Source: an uncultured Spirochaetia bacterium (GTDB taxonomy: Bacteria > Spirochaetota > Spirochaetia > JABEVK01). From it: DNA of 64,000 bases. Shown here in pieces: positions 18,009-27,026 of the stretch. The stretch lies in the NCBI GenBank assembly GCA_937960645.1, contig CALGPJ010000007.1, positions 62,001 through 126,000 on the forward strand, written 5' to 3'. The notes under the pieces were generated by a model. That model searched no databases. It was not told where the DNA came from and saw only the letters and a program-made list of their open reading frames with translations. The number at the start of each line of letters is the position of its first letter. Position 1 is the stretch's first letter. Made by a program: the position numbers and the translations under genes.

Positions 18009-21000
18009 ATGTTGTTCGAAAAAATCTTCGAAAAAGCCAACTCAAATGATCCCATTTTTTTGGATGTCGGGGTAGAAGTCCGCGAGGAACTGCGGGAGAT
18101 AAGTTTGACCATGGCCCGCAGCGGTCATGTTTATTTTTACGATTATAGTCAGGAAGAATCTTTCCCCTATGCCCCCTTTCTTCAGTACGTTCGTCCCCTG
18201 ATTCCCTCCATTCAGGCTTACGCCCCACATCGCATGCTCTGGAAATCTTTTGCCGCCGGGGGGGTGCTCTCCGACACCCAGGAATTTTTACTCGAAGAGG
18301 TCGATTATGAGGTTTTCCGTATCCGTAAGACCTTGATCGAACTCTTTCGCAGCTGGGACAGCAACAATTCCGGTAACTGGATCGTCCTACATGCCCTCCA
18401 TATGGCACCTCCCTCGGTATGGTCGATTTTGCCCGCCATTTTGGAGCTGGGACCCAAGGCCCGCCTCGTTCTGACCTGGGATAGCCGGGCCCTTCTGTCC
18501 CTGGAATACTTCGAGAACGATATCGCTCCTCACTATGAGGACCTCAAAAACCGTGCCTCGGTGTATCAATCCTATTCCGCTTCAATGGATGTTGAAGAGG
18601 TGGTTCCTAAAATCACCAAACAAGGATTTTGGGCAGCGAGGAGTTTCCTGGCCTTTTCGGATGGCAAAATATACGGGGAACAACTCATTGAACAGATCAA
18701 TTTCGACTCTGTCGAAGAGGAGGTTTACTTTCGTCGAGCCTATGCGGATTGTCTTTTGTGTCTGGGGCTCAACGAGGATGCCGTGATGCACTACCAGCTG
18801 ACCCAGAAGATATGCCGGGATGCCAATCTGCAGGAGCTTTTGGTCAGCATCCTCCGACGGCTCTCCGCTCAGGCCATTCAAAAAGGTGACACCATCGAAG
18901 CCGACCGTCAGGCCCAGCAGGCCTACGATATCAGCATGAAAAAACTTTCCGATCGCGATAAGGTTCTGAGTTTGTTTTATGTGCTCTACAGCCGGGACAA
19001 CCTGACGCGGTTCATTCAAAGTGTGAACGACGACTCGGTCGTACAGCTCGAGAACCTGATCAATGGGTTAAGGCAATCCAGTTGGAATGTTCATCTGGCC
19101 GCTCTTTTGACCAACGGCATATTTGCCCTGACATACTACTGGAAGACTGGTCCCGAAAAAGCATTACAGAGGGTGCAGGAGGGAATCGCTCTTGCCCGGG
19201 AAATTGGGAATCAATACCGGCTTGCCATTGGATACCAAACCTTAGGGATACTATATCAGAATCAGGAACATTCCTCCGAGGCCCTCGACGCCTATCAAAC
19301 CAGTCTCAAGTATCGCAAACAGCTCAACATGTCCCTTCCCTATGCTCAGGCGTTGAACGGCCTGGGGTATTTTTACTACAGTTTGGGAGATTATCAATCA
19401 TCTTATAAGGTTTTGAAGGAATCGCTGGACATCCTGCAAAAGACGGACAACTACTCCGAGATTGCAGCCACCCTCTACAACCTGGGGACCCTGTATTTTT
19501 ATGCGCATCATTGGGAAGCGGCTATTTATTTCCTGAATTCGGCCCTGACCATCATGGACAACTTAAAAATCGACAATCTCCCCTACAATCACCGCATCGA
19601 TATTTTGTCGGTGTTGGGCCTGGCCTATCTCAAGAATGGCCAGGACCCCAGGGCCCTGGAAATCGAGTGGCAGGCACGTCGCATCTACCTTCAACTCAAA
19701 ACAGAGTTTCGTTACGAGCATTTCGAGCTTTTGTTGAACATCCGGGAGTCGATCGAAAACCGTAAAGACCAGGCACGACAGCGGTTCGAGATTCAGCTGA
19801 AGGAATTGGACAAAAAAATTGTAAATTTTCGGTACGTCAAGCTGCTCTGTTGCGTCGAAGCCTTCGAGGCTTTGGGCGACCCAGAGTTTTTGCAGGAGGG
19901 TCTTAAAGCGCTCGAAGGCCGCAACGACAACGCCTTTTTTCAGGAGATTTTCACCAGCTTGTTGGCAGGTGAAAAAATCAAACCTTACAATCTCCCGTCT
20001 CCTCCCCGGGTGGATCTCGACAGGATTCTGGAGAGGGGCAGGAAAGACGCTCTCATCGTCCGCCTTCAAAAGAAGCTGGAGGAAGCACACTTCTTCTACA
20101 GCTACTTCGATGGCATCCTGCATGCCAAGTCCCGTGACGATGTCGTCGATGTCGCTTACAAGATTCTTTTTCAAACCTATCCCGCGGATAGTTTGAAGGT
20201 CTGGTTGGCCCAGGACCAGGAGCAGATACCCTCTGCCTGGGACTGTGTATACCGCCCCTGGAACCAGCCTCCGACACCCGAGAACCTGCGCTGGCTTTTC
20301 GAGGGGCCGCCTCCGGGCTGGATTCATGTTTCGACCAAGGAGGACGATATACCCGCCCACGCTCTTTATGGCCCCGTACGCCGATTGGACAAGAACACGG
20401 AGAGGGACCTCAAACTGGCCCTGAATCAACTCATTCTCAGTCTCAAACTCAAACTTGCTTACGAGAAACTGGAAAAGGCGGCCACCCTCGACCCTGTGAC
20501 CGGTCTCTACAACAAGTTCGAGTTGGAGCGCCGCCTCACCTTCGAAGAAAAACGGATCAAGCGGCATTTCGGAAGGCCGGTCAGCCGGCTGTCCATCCTC
20601 AAGGTGGACATCGACCATTTCGGTCCCTTCGTGGATCACTACGGCCATGAGGCAGGGGACCTCATCCTTCGCTGGTTTGCGATGGGCATCAAGGAGGCCA
20701 TTCGAGAATCCGACTTTGCGGGTCGTCTGGACAACGATGAATTCCTCATCATCCTTTCCGAAACCGACGCCCAGAGCGCCCCGATGGTGGCACGGCGGCT
20801 TCTCAAAAAGGTCGAAAACCGGAGCTATGTTTGGGAGGCTCTGCAGGAACTCAAACAGTCCTCGATTAAATTGGAAAAACCTCTGGGTTGCAGCATCGGA
20901 ATCGCTCAATTCAACTACGACAACAACGTCAATCTCAACGAGGCCCTGGAAAAGGCAGACTGGGCACTCAAGATGGCCAAGGAGAAGGGTGGTAATCAAA

Positions 21001-21023
21001 TCGTCATCGCCGACCAGGACTGA
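18009..21023 (+). CDS. Large protein: STAND/AAA_16-like remnant, TPR array, C-terminal GGDEF-like domain
   Basis: ESFPYAPFLQYVRPL and WIVLHALHMAPPSVWSIL resemble MalT/AAA_16-type STAND domains but no Walker A is present; several TPR units; C-terminal DPVTGLYNKFELERRL...DIDHFGPFVDHYGHEAGD...RLDNDEFLIIL. Confidence 0.85.
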   Translation: MLFEKIFEKANSNDPIFLDVGVEVREELREISLTMARSGHVYFYDYSQEESFPYAPFLQYVRPLIPSIQAYAPHRMLWKSFAAGGVLSDTQEFLLEEVDYEVFRIRKTLIELFRSWDSNNSGNWIVLHALHMAPPSVWSILPAILELGPKARLVLTWDSRALLSLEYFENDIAPHYEDLKNRASVYQSYSASMDVEEVVPKITKQGFWAARSFLAFSDGKIYGEQLIEQINFDSVEEEVYFRRAYADCLLCLGLNEDAVMHYQLTQKICRDANLQELLVSILRRLSAQAIQKGDTIEADRQAQQAYDISMKKLSDRDKVLSLFYVLYSRDNLTRFIQSVNDDSVVQLENLINGLRQSSWNVHLAALLTNGIFALTYYWKTGPEKALQRVQEGIALAREIGNQYRLAIGYQTLGILYQNQEHSSEALDAYQTSLKYRKQLNMSLPYAQALNGLGYFYYSLGDYQSSYKVLKESLDILQKTDNYSEIAATLYNLGTLYFYAHHWEAAIYFLNSALTIMDNLKIDNLPYNHRIDILSVLGLAYLKNGQDPRALEIEWQARRIYLQLKTEFRYEHFELLLNIRESIENRKDQARQRFEIQLKELDKKIVNFRYVKLLCCVEAFEALGDPEFLQEGLKALEGRNDNAFFQEIFTSLLAGEKIKPYNLPSPPRVDLDRILERGRKDALIVRLQKKLEEAHFFYSYFDGILHAKSRDDVVDVAYKILFQTYPADSLKVWLAQDQEQIPSAWDCVYRPWNQPPTPENLRWLFEGPPPGWIHVSTKEDDIPAHALYGPVRRLDKNTERDLKLALNQLILSLKLKLAYEKLEKAATLDPVTGLYNKFELERRLTFEEKRIKRHFGRPVSRLSILKVDIDHFGPFVDHYGHEAGDLILRWFAMGIKEAIRESDFAGRLDNDEFLIILSETDAQSAPMVARRLLKKVENRSYVWEALQELKQSSIKLEKPLGCSIGIAQFNYDNNVNLNEALEKADWALKMAKEKGGNQIVIADQD

Positions 21024-21025
21024 TT

Positions 21026-22294
21026 TTGAAAGCGACCTTTTTTATTCAAACTCTCGGTTGTAAACTCAATCAATTCGAAAGTGACGGTATAGCTGCCAGG
21101 CTACTGGATCAGGGGATGATAGCCGCCCAAGATCCCAAAAATGCCGAGGTACTACTGATCAACACCTGCACGGTCACCGAAAAAGCCGAGCTCAAAAGCC
21201 TGAAACTAAGCAAACAGTACGTTGCGCATAGAGCGAGATTCGTTTTTTTGCTGGGTTGTGCGGTGGATCGCCTGCGCCCGTCGCCATGGAATCATAAAGT
21301 TGTCCTGGTCCCAAACAATTTAAAAAGTAAGGTTCCCGATTTGGTTATCCAATACCTCGAAGGTAGAACACCCGACGTCAAGGAAGCGGATCCCTTCGAT
21401 TACCGAACTCGCATACTTGCCGAGCGGACACGTGGCTTTCTCAAAATTCAGGATGGCTGCGACGTCGGGTGCGCTTATTGCATTGTTCCACTCGCGAGGG
21501 GCAGGGCAGTTTCACGTCCCGTGGACGATGTGGTGACATCCTTTCAACAATTGCTCGATCAGGGAGCTGGAGAAATCGTGCTCACGGGGATCAACATCGC
21601 GCACTATAGGAGCGGCGGTGTGGATTTTTGTGGTTTGCTACAACGACTCTTGGGGATCCCGGGTGATTACCGCCTTCGCCTTAGTTCGCTGGAACCCGGT
21701 ATTTTTCCTATCCAGTTTTACGAGCTGATGCGCGATCCCAGGATGGCCCGGCATCTTCATTTAAGCCTGCAGTCGGGAAGCGATAGTGTTCTCGAAAGGA
21801 TGGGGCGTCCCTATTCCGTTGCGGATTGGCTGAGAATGGTTTGGCAATTGAGGACGATAGACCCGTCATTTCACATTTCCACCGATATCATCGTAGGATT
21901 TCCCGGTGAATCGAATGAGGATTTTGAATCGAGCCTCAGTGTGTTGAAAGAAGCCGGAGCTGGCCGGATTCATATTTTCCCTTTTAGTCCTAGACGGGGG
22001 ACCGTAGCCTACAATCTCAAAGAAAGATTGCCCAGTCTGCTCATGAATGAGCGTCTGGCTCGGCTGCGTTCCGTCTCGTCGGAACTCTACCGAAGTTACC
22101 AGCAAGGTCTCGTGGGAGGGGTCGATCGCGTCCTGGTTGAAAAATCGGACGCCAACTCGGCATCCGGGTGGATTTCACGTTATGTCTACGTCAGCGTTCC
22201 CACGAGCGTCAAACGCGAACGCAACACCTGGATCGAGGTACGTATCCACGGCTTTGAGATAAACTCCGGCAGGCTCGAGGCTAGAGCCGTCTAG
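21026..22294 (+). CDS. mtaB: MiaB-family radical SAM methylthiotransferase (MtaB-like)
   Basis: FIQTLGCKLNQFESDG; INTCTVTEKAE; radical SAM motif GCDVGCAYCIVPLARGRAVSRP; TRAM-like C terminus. Confidence 0.88.
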   Translation: MKATFFIQTLGCKLNQFESDGIAARLLDQGMIAAQDPKNAEVLLINTCTVTEKAELKSLKLSKQYVAHRARFVFLLGCAVDRLRPSPWNHKVVLVPNNLKSKVPDLVIQYLEGRTPDVKEADPFDYRTRILAERTRGFLKIQDGCDVGCAYCIVPLARGRAVSRPVDDVVTSFQQLLDQGAGEIVLTGINIAHYRSGGVDFCGLLQRLLGIPGDYRLRLSSLEPGIFPIQFYELMRDPRMARHLHLSLQSGSDSVLERMGRPYSVADWLRMVWQLRTIDPSFHISTDIIVGFPGESNEDFESSLSVLKEAGAGRIHIFPFSPRRGTVAYNLKERLPSLLMNERLARLRSVSSELYRSYQQGLVGGVDRVLVEKSDANSASGWISRYVYVSVPTSVKRERNTWIEVRIHGFEINSGRLEARAV

Positions 22295-23169
22295 GCTCGG
22301 CGCAAAGGAAGCTGCGGACCAAAAATATAGGTCTGGGCGTAGTCCATTCGGCAATACTGAACCTGCCCCTTGGTGTTTTCCCAAAGGCTTTTCCGAAATA
22401 TATGTGGTGGTTGAATGTTGTGGGGCATCATATCGAAATGGTCCGGAACCGCGGTGGTCGGCTTGATTTTTGCGGCAAGTTCGGCGGCCTCCCAATGGCT
22501 CAGGTTGTGGTAGCCGCCGTTGATACAGACGCACATCACGTCGGGCTTGCCGGTCAGGCCGGCACCGACTTTTTCGCTGGGTGCGGTGTCTCCGGTAAAA
22601 TAAACACTCGGCCCATCCTCGGCTCGCACCCAATAGCCCACCTGGTTCAGCTCCTGCTCGTCGGTGGGCTCGGCAAAGGTGGCGGTGAGGGTCAAATCGT
22701 GGTAGGTCAGGGTTTGCCCTGGATGGATGAGCTGAATGGCGTAATCCGGGATACCCGCACCGCGCAGGATGGGCACCGCTTGAAAGGGCGCCACGAAAAG
22801 TCGTTCGCCGGGTTGGGTGAGCCGCTCGAGGGTCAGGGGGTCGGTGTGGTCACAGTGACTGTGGGTAAAAAGTAAAAGCGTGGCGTCCAGGTCTTCCGGT
22901 TCCAAAAATATCGGGAGCAGACGGCTCTTGGGTGTGCGCTCCCCCGTGCGTTTGGAGGCACAAAAGTCGCTGAGATAGGGATCCAAACACAGCAGGGTAC
23001 CCCGGGAAGTTTTGAGAATGAAGGTGGTGTTTCCCAAATACCAAAGTGCGGCAGTTCCCGGCTGAGGGGTGTAGCCGGCGATTTCGGTTTTGAATTCCTG
23101 CGAAGTCTTGGATGGGTGGACGGGTTGAGGGAAGACATAGCCCTCCTCGGGATCGAAATCCATGATCAC
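22291..23169 (-). CDS. MBL-fold metallohydrolase (UlaG-like)
   Basis: THSHCDHTDP metal motif; VYFTGDTAPS; VPDHFDMM. Confidence 0.85.
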   Translation of the reverse strand: MIMDFDPEEGYVFPQPVHPSKTSQEFKTEIAGYTPQPGTAALWYLGNTTFILKTSRGTLLCLDPYLSDFCASKRTGERTPKSRLLPIFLEPEDLDATLLLFTHSHCDHTDPLTLERLTQPGERLFVAPFQAVPILRGAGIPDYAIQLIHPGQTLTYHDLTLTATFAEPTDEQELNQVGYWVRAEDGPSVYFTGDTAPSEKVGAGLTGKPDVMCVCINGGYHNLSHWEAAELAAKIKPTTAVPDHFDMMPHNIQPPHIFRKSLWENTKGQVQYCRMDYAQTYIFGPQLPLRRA

Positions 23170-23212
23170 CTCGAAGATTTTTCTTCAATATACTATGAAA
23201 GAGTTCCGCCGT

Positions 23213-24355
23213 CTAACGTGCCGGCAGCATGATGGCGTGGATGTCCAGGGACTTTTCCTGGGCAAGTTTTTGAACCATCTCCCGGGTGATGCGCCCCCGA
23301 GGAATCTCGTGGGCGGGGGCATCGCCAATGAGAATGATTAGCCGATCTGCCGCCTGGTAATCGTAGTTATTGGCCGAGACATACAAACCCTCGACCACGG
23401 CTTCGGGAATATCGCCCCCTCCGCTGACGGTGATTGCTCGAAGGTCTCGGGCAAAGCTGTCCCAGTCGTTACGGAAGGGGTAGACCCGCGTCAGAAATTC
23501 CTCCATGTAGTCGCGATAGAGTACCAGGCCTATCCGAAATTTCGTAAACCGTTCCAATTCGGTTCGAATGGAGGGAATCAGCCGTTCCCGAAGAAACTGG
23601 ATGTGGGGGCGCATGCTGCCGGTGGCGTCAATGGTCACCACGAGGTCGATGTCCGGTCCCCTGTAGCGCCTGAGGATGTCCAGAATATTATCGATGAGGG
23701 GTTGGCCACCCTGAGTGGCTCGGACGTTGGGGGATAGGGACTCGAAAGAGTTTCGAAGTTTGGGATGGTAGCCCGCTCCATCTGGAGTAGGTGCGGGCTG
23801 CTGTTGGGGAGGGGGGCTGTACTGTGCCTGGTGCATGGCCTTGATCTCGAAGGGATTGTCCTTCCAGGGGCCTGTGTAGTCGGCGTAGGGTTTGGAAAAG
23901 GTCCGAATGCTGAACCAGTAAGGAGGTCGTCCCTCCTGGATTAACTCGCGCAGGTTGTGCCGACCATAGCGAGCGGAGGGGTTGTCAGGCCAGCCGTACT
24001 GGATTTCCGGGGGCATCAGGATGACGAAACCGGGACCGTTGAAGCGTTCTACGAACTCGGGAGTGGAATCGATCAGTGATAAATGTCCCTCTGGCAGGAA
24101 TTGGTTGTTGAGCAGGCGGCGCTCGGGACCGTTGACGTCATTGGGTTCCACCGCGCGAAGGGCATAGGTAGCCACGCTGTTGTCGGGAAGCTCCATGCTT
24201 TCCGTCAGGAGTACCGAGGAAATGCCGGGTTTCTGGCGAATGAACAAAAACAACCCCTGCTCTCTGGCCTCGAGAAATACATCGTCCGGACCCAGCTCCA
24301 GACCATGGACCAGGTTGAGGGTAACCAAGAGCAACAGCGGAAGAAACCGCTTCAT
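23213..24355 (-). CDS. Secreted von Willebrand factor A-domain protein
   Basis: Signal peptide MKRFLPLLLLVTLNLVHG; MIDAS DLVVTIDATGSMRPH; ISGGGDIPEAVVEGL; C-terminal vWA. Confidence 0.83.
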   Translation of the reverse strand: MKRFLPLLLLVTLNLVHGLELGPDDVFLEAREQGLFLFIRQKPGISSVLLTESMELPDNSVATYALRAVEPNDVNGPERRLLNNQFLPEGHLSLIDSTPEFVERFNGPGFVILMPPEIQYGWPDNPSARYGRHNLRELIQEGRPPYWFSIRTFSKPYADYTGPWKDNPFEIKAMHQAQYSPPPQQQPAPTPDGAGYHPKLRNSFESLSPNVRATQGGQPLIDNILDILRRYRGPDIDLVVTIDATGSMRPHIQFLRERLIPSIRTELERFTKFRIGLVLYRDYMEEFLTRVYPFRNDWDSFARDLRAITVSGGGDIPEAVVEGLYVSANNYDYQAADRLIILIGDAPAHEIPRGRITREMVQKLAQEKSLDIHAIMLPAR

Positions 24356-24411
24356 AATGATATTTTCGGAGAGTTTTCAGGAAAGATGATCCAGGAACAC
24401 GAGCCTCCCCC

Positions 24412-24470
24412 TGTCATTCCGAAAGCAACGAAGGTCCTCCATGTCATTCCGAAAGAAGTGAGGAATCTTT
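24412..24470 (+). repeat. Two tandem copies of a TGTCATTCCGAAAG-headed intergenic repeat
   Basis: TGTCATTCCGAAAG occurs exactly at 24412-24425 and 24442-24455 (30-bp period); the second copy continues AAGTGAGGAATCT with inverted arms ATTCC/GGAAT. Confidence 0.7.
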
Positions 24471-24553
24471 CACCCAACCGTAGCAAGGAATCCCAGCAAA
24501 ACGATGCGCGGCGTCTCGACTAAAAATCCGATTTGTAGTAAATCTCATTTCGT

Positions 24554-26410
24554 ATGGATTTTCAGGCAATCGTTATTGGCGCTGGACATGCCGGCATCGA
24601 GGCTGGCTTGGTCCTTTCCCGGCTGGGCTTTTCGACACTGCTGGTGACTCAGAATCTCGATACCATTGGGCGGATGAGCTGCAATCCCGCCGTGGGAGGG
24701 CTCGCCAAAGGGAACATGGTTCGGGAGATCGATGCTCTCGGCGGAGAGATGGGAAAGCTTATCGACGCAACCATGATCCAATTTCGCATTTTGAATCGAA
24801 GTCGCGGGCCGGCGGTCCAGGCCCCCCGGGCCCAGGCCGACAAAAAAGCCTACGAGATTCGCGCCAAGCAAACCCTGGAGAATCAAAAAAACCTCACCCT
24901 TTTCATGGATACGGTGACCGAGCTCCTTCTCAACACGCGTGCGGATCGGGTTCTTGGGGTTCGAACTCAACGGGGTAAGGAATTTCGGGCCGAAGTCGTC
25001 GTACTGACCACGGGCACCTTCCTGGCGGGGAAACTTTTTATCGGAGAAACAGTCGTCGAGGGTGGACGTCTGGCGGAGCCAAGCGCCTGGGGCCTGGACC
25101 GGCAGCTCAGAGAACTGGGATTCAAGGTGGGCCGAATGAAGACCGGTACCCCGGCCCGCGTCCATCGAGACTCCCTCGATTTTAGCAAAATGGAAGAACA
25201 GTTCGGTGATGAGGACATCATCCCGTTCAGCTTTTCCGGGGCAACGCTCAACAAGGACAGGCTGAGCTGCTACATCACCTGGACCAATGCGGCGACCCAC
25301 CAGGTCCTCTTAAATAACATGCACCGCTCGCCGCTGTATTCGGGAAAAATCGTGGGTCTCGGCCCCCGTTACTGTCCCAGCATCGAAGACAAGGTCAAGA
25401 AATTTGCCGACAAGGAACGCCACCAGGTTTTTGTGGAACCGGAGGGAGCGGGCACCAAGGAAATGTACCTCAACGGTATCAGCACGAGCATGCCCGAGGA
25501 CGTACAGGAAGCGATGATCCATACCATCCCCGGGTTAGAGAAGGCCGTCATCATGCGCCCGGGTTATGCAGTCGAGTACGACTACCTCGATCCCACCCAG
25601 CTTTATCCCTCTTTGGAAACCAAACGCATCCAAAACCTGTTTACTGCCGGACAAACCAATGGAACCAGCGGATATGAGGAAGCTGCCGGCCAGGGCTTGA
25701 TTGCCGGGATCAACGCTGCCAGGAAACTCCAGAACCTGCCTGCCTTTGTGTTATCCCGAAGCGAGGCTTACATCGGGGTCCTCATCGATGACCTCGTAAC
25801 CCTGGGAACCGAAGAGCCCTACCGAATGTTCACCAGCCGTGCCGAACATCGACTCAACTTGAGGCACGACAATTGCGACCTTCGCCTGTACAAAAAGGGC
25901 CGCGAAATTGGGCTGCATTCCGATGAGGTATGGGAACGCTTTCTTGAAAAAACACGACGCATGGACGAAGTGCAACATTTACTGGCGACGCGGCGGTTGA
26001 AAGCGGAGGAGGTGCAGTTTCATCCAACCCTTTCTCGGCATGCTGGCAGGCGTTTGATCGAGGCCCTCCGTGATCCCGAAATATCGATGGGGGATCTCGT
26101 TTTTGTCGAGAACGAGCTGGAAAAGACGCCCAGCGAATGGCTGCGCCAGATCGAGCTCGATGTCAAATACGAAGGCTACATCGATAAGCAGGAAAGGAAT
26201 GTCGAAAAGTTCAGGCGCCTCGAAAACCTGGGCATACCCTTAGACTTCGATTATCGCGGACTGGCCGGCCTGAGTCGGGAAGCAGTCGAGAAACTCGAGA
26301 AAATTCGACCTCTCTCGGTGGGACAGGCATCCAGAATCAGCGGACTGCGATCCAGCGATCTGGCCCTGTTGTTGACCGCTGTGGCAAGAAGATCCAACCA
26401 AAGTGCCTGA
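24554..26410 (+). CDS. mnmG: tRNA uridine-5-carboxymethylaminomethyl modification enzyme MnmG (GidA)
   Basis: [79 protein letters not shown]. Confidence 0.96.
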   Translation: MDFQAIVIGAGHAGIEAGLVLSRLGFSTLLVTQNLDTIGRMSCNPAVGGLAKGNMVREIDALGGEMGKLIDATMIQFRILNRSRGPAVQAPRAQADKKAYEIRAKQTLENQKNLTLFMDTVTELLLNTRADRVLGVRTQRGKEFRAEVVVLTTGTFLAGKLFIGETVVEGGRLAEPSAWGLDRQLRELGFKVGRMKTGTPARVHRDSLDFSKMEEQFGDEDIIPFSFSGATLNKDRLSCYITWTNAATHQVLLNNMHRSPLYSGKIVGLGPRYCPSIEDKVKKFADKERHQVFVEPEGAGTKEMYLNGISTSMPEDVQEAMIHTIPGLEKAVIMRPGYAVEYDYLDPTQLYPSLETKRIQNLFTAGQTNGTSGYEEAAGQGLIAGINAARKLQNLPAFVLSRSEAYIGVLIDDLVTLGTEEPYRMFTSRAEHRLNLRHDNCDLRLYKKGREIGLHSDEVWERFLEKTRRMDEVQHLLATRRLKAEEVQFHPTLSRHAGRRLIEALRDPEISMGDLVFVENELEKTPSEWLRQIELDVKYEGYIDKQERNVEKFRRLENLGIPLDFDYRGLAGLSREAVEKLEKIRPLSVGQASRISGLRSSDLALLLTAVARRSNQSA

Positions 26411-27026
26411 CCCGTTGGAAAGCAGGGTACTGGCCGCGGGGTTGCCAGGGGACGCTGCCAATCTCCTGGAGACCTACCTGGACGAAATCTTCAAGCACCA
26501 GGAACGGTATGGTCTCATCAAGGGCACGCATGCGGAACTCATCGCACACCTGGAAGAAAGTCTGAAGGCCGTGGACACCCTTCCCCTCGATGGTGTCGAG
26601 GAATTGTTGGACTTAGGAAGCGGTGTGGGGATTCCGGGTATCGTGCTGGGAATCGTTGCCAAATACCGTTTTCCGAATCTGCGATTGACTTTGGTGGAGC
26701 GAAGAACAAAGCGTTCGCTTTTCCTGGAGGGGGTTGTAGCACGGCTAGCGTTAAACAACATCCGGATTTTTGCTGACGATGTGAAACGTCTGGCCTTTTT
26801 GGCCGATGCTGCCGTTTGTCGCGCCTTCATGCCTCTGGGCGGGCAATTAATTGAACTGGCTAGATCCATCTTGAAGCCCAAGGGGTGGTTGGCCTACTTC
26901 GCCGGCAAGAGGAACCTCATCGATGAAAAGGATCTTGAAGGGCTGAAGACTGACTGGTACCGATTAGACACTCCCGAGAAGGAGCGGTGGGTCTGCGTCC
27001 TAAAGTTTTGCGAGCCACTTCAATAA
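26403..27026 (+). CDS. rsmG: 16S rRNA (guanine-N7) methyltransferase RsmG (GidB)
   Basis: [17 protein letters not shown]; follows mnmG with an 8-nt overlap; family-consistent length and ending. Confidence 0.92.
   Translation: MPDPLESRVLAAGLPGDAANLLETYLDEIFKHQERYGLIKGTHAELIAHLEESLKAVDTLPLDGVEELLDLGSGVGIPGIVLGIVAKYRFPNLRLTLVERRTKRSLFLEGVVARLALNNIRIFADDVKRLAFLADAAVCRAFMPLGGQLIELARSILKPKGWLAYFAGKRNLIDEKDLEGLKTDWYRLDTPEKERWVCVLKFCEPLQ

Noticed and set aside
19563-20999. 478-aa minus-strand ORF antisense to the TPR/GGDEF gene
   Set aside because: Shadow ORF in GC-rich coding DNA; the plus strand has clear TPR and GGDEF motifs and the antisense product has no recognisable domain.
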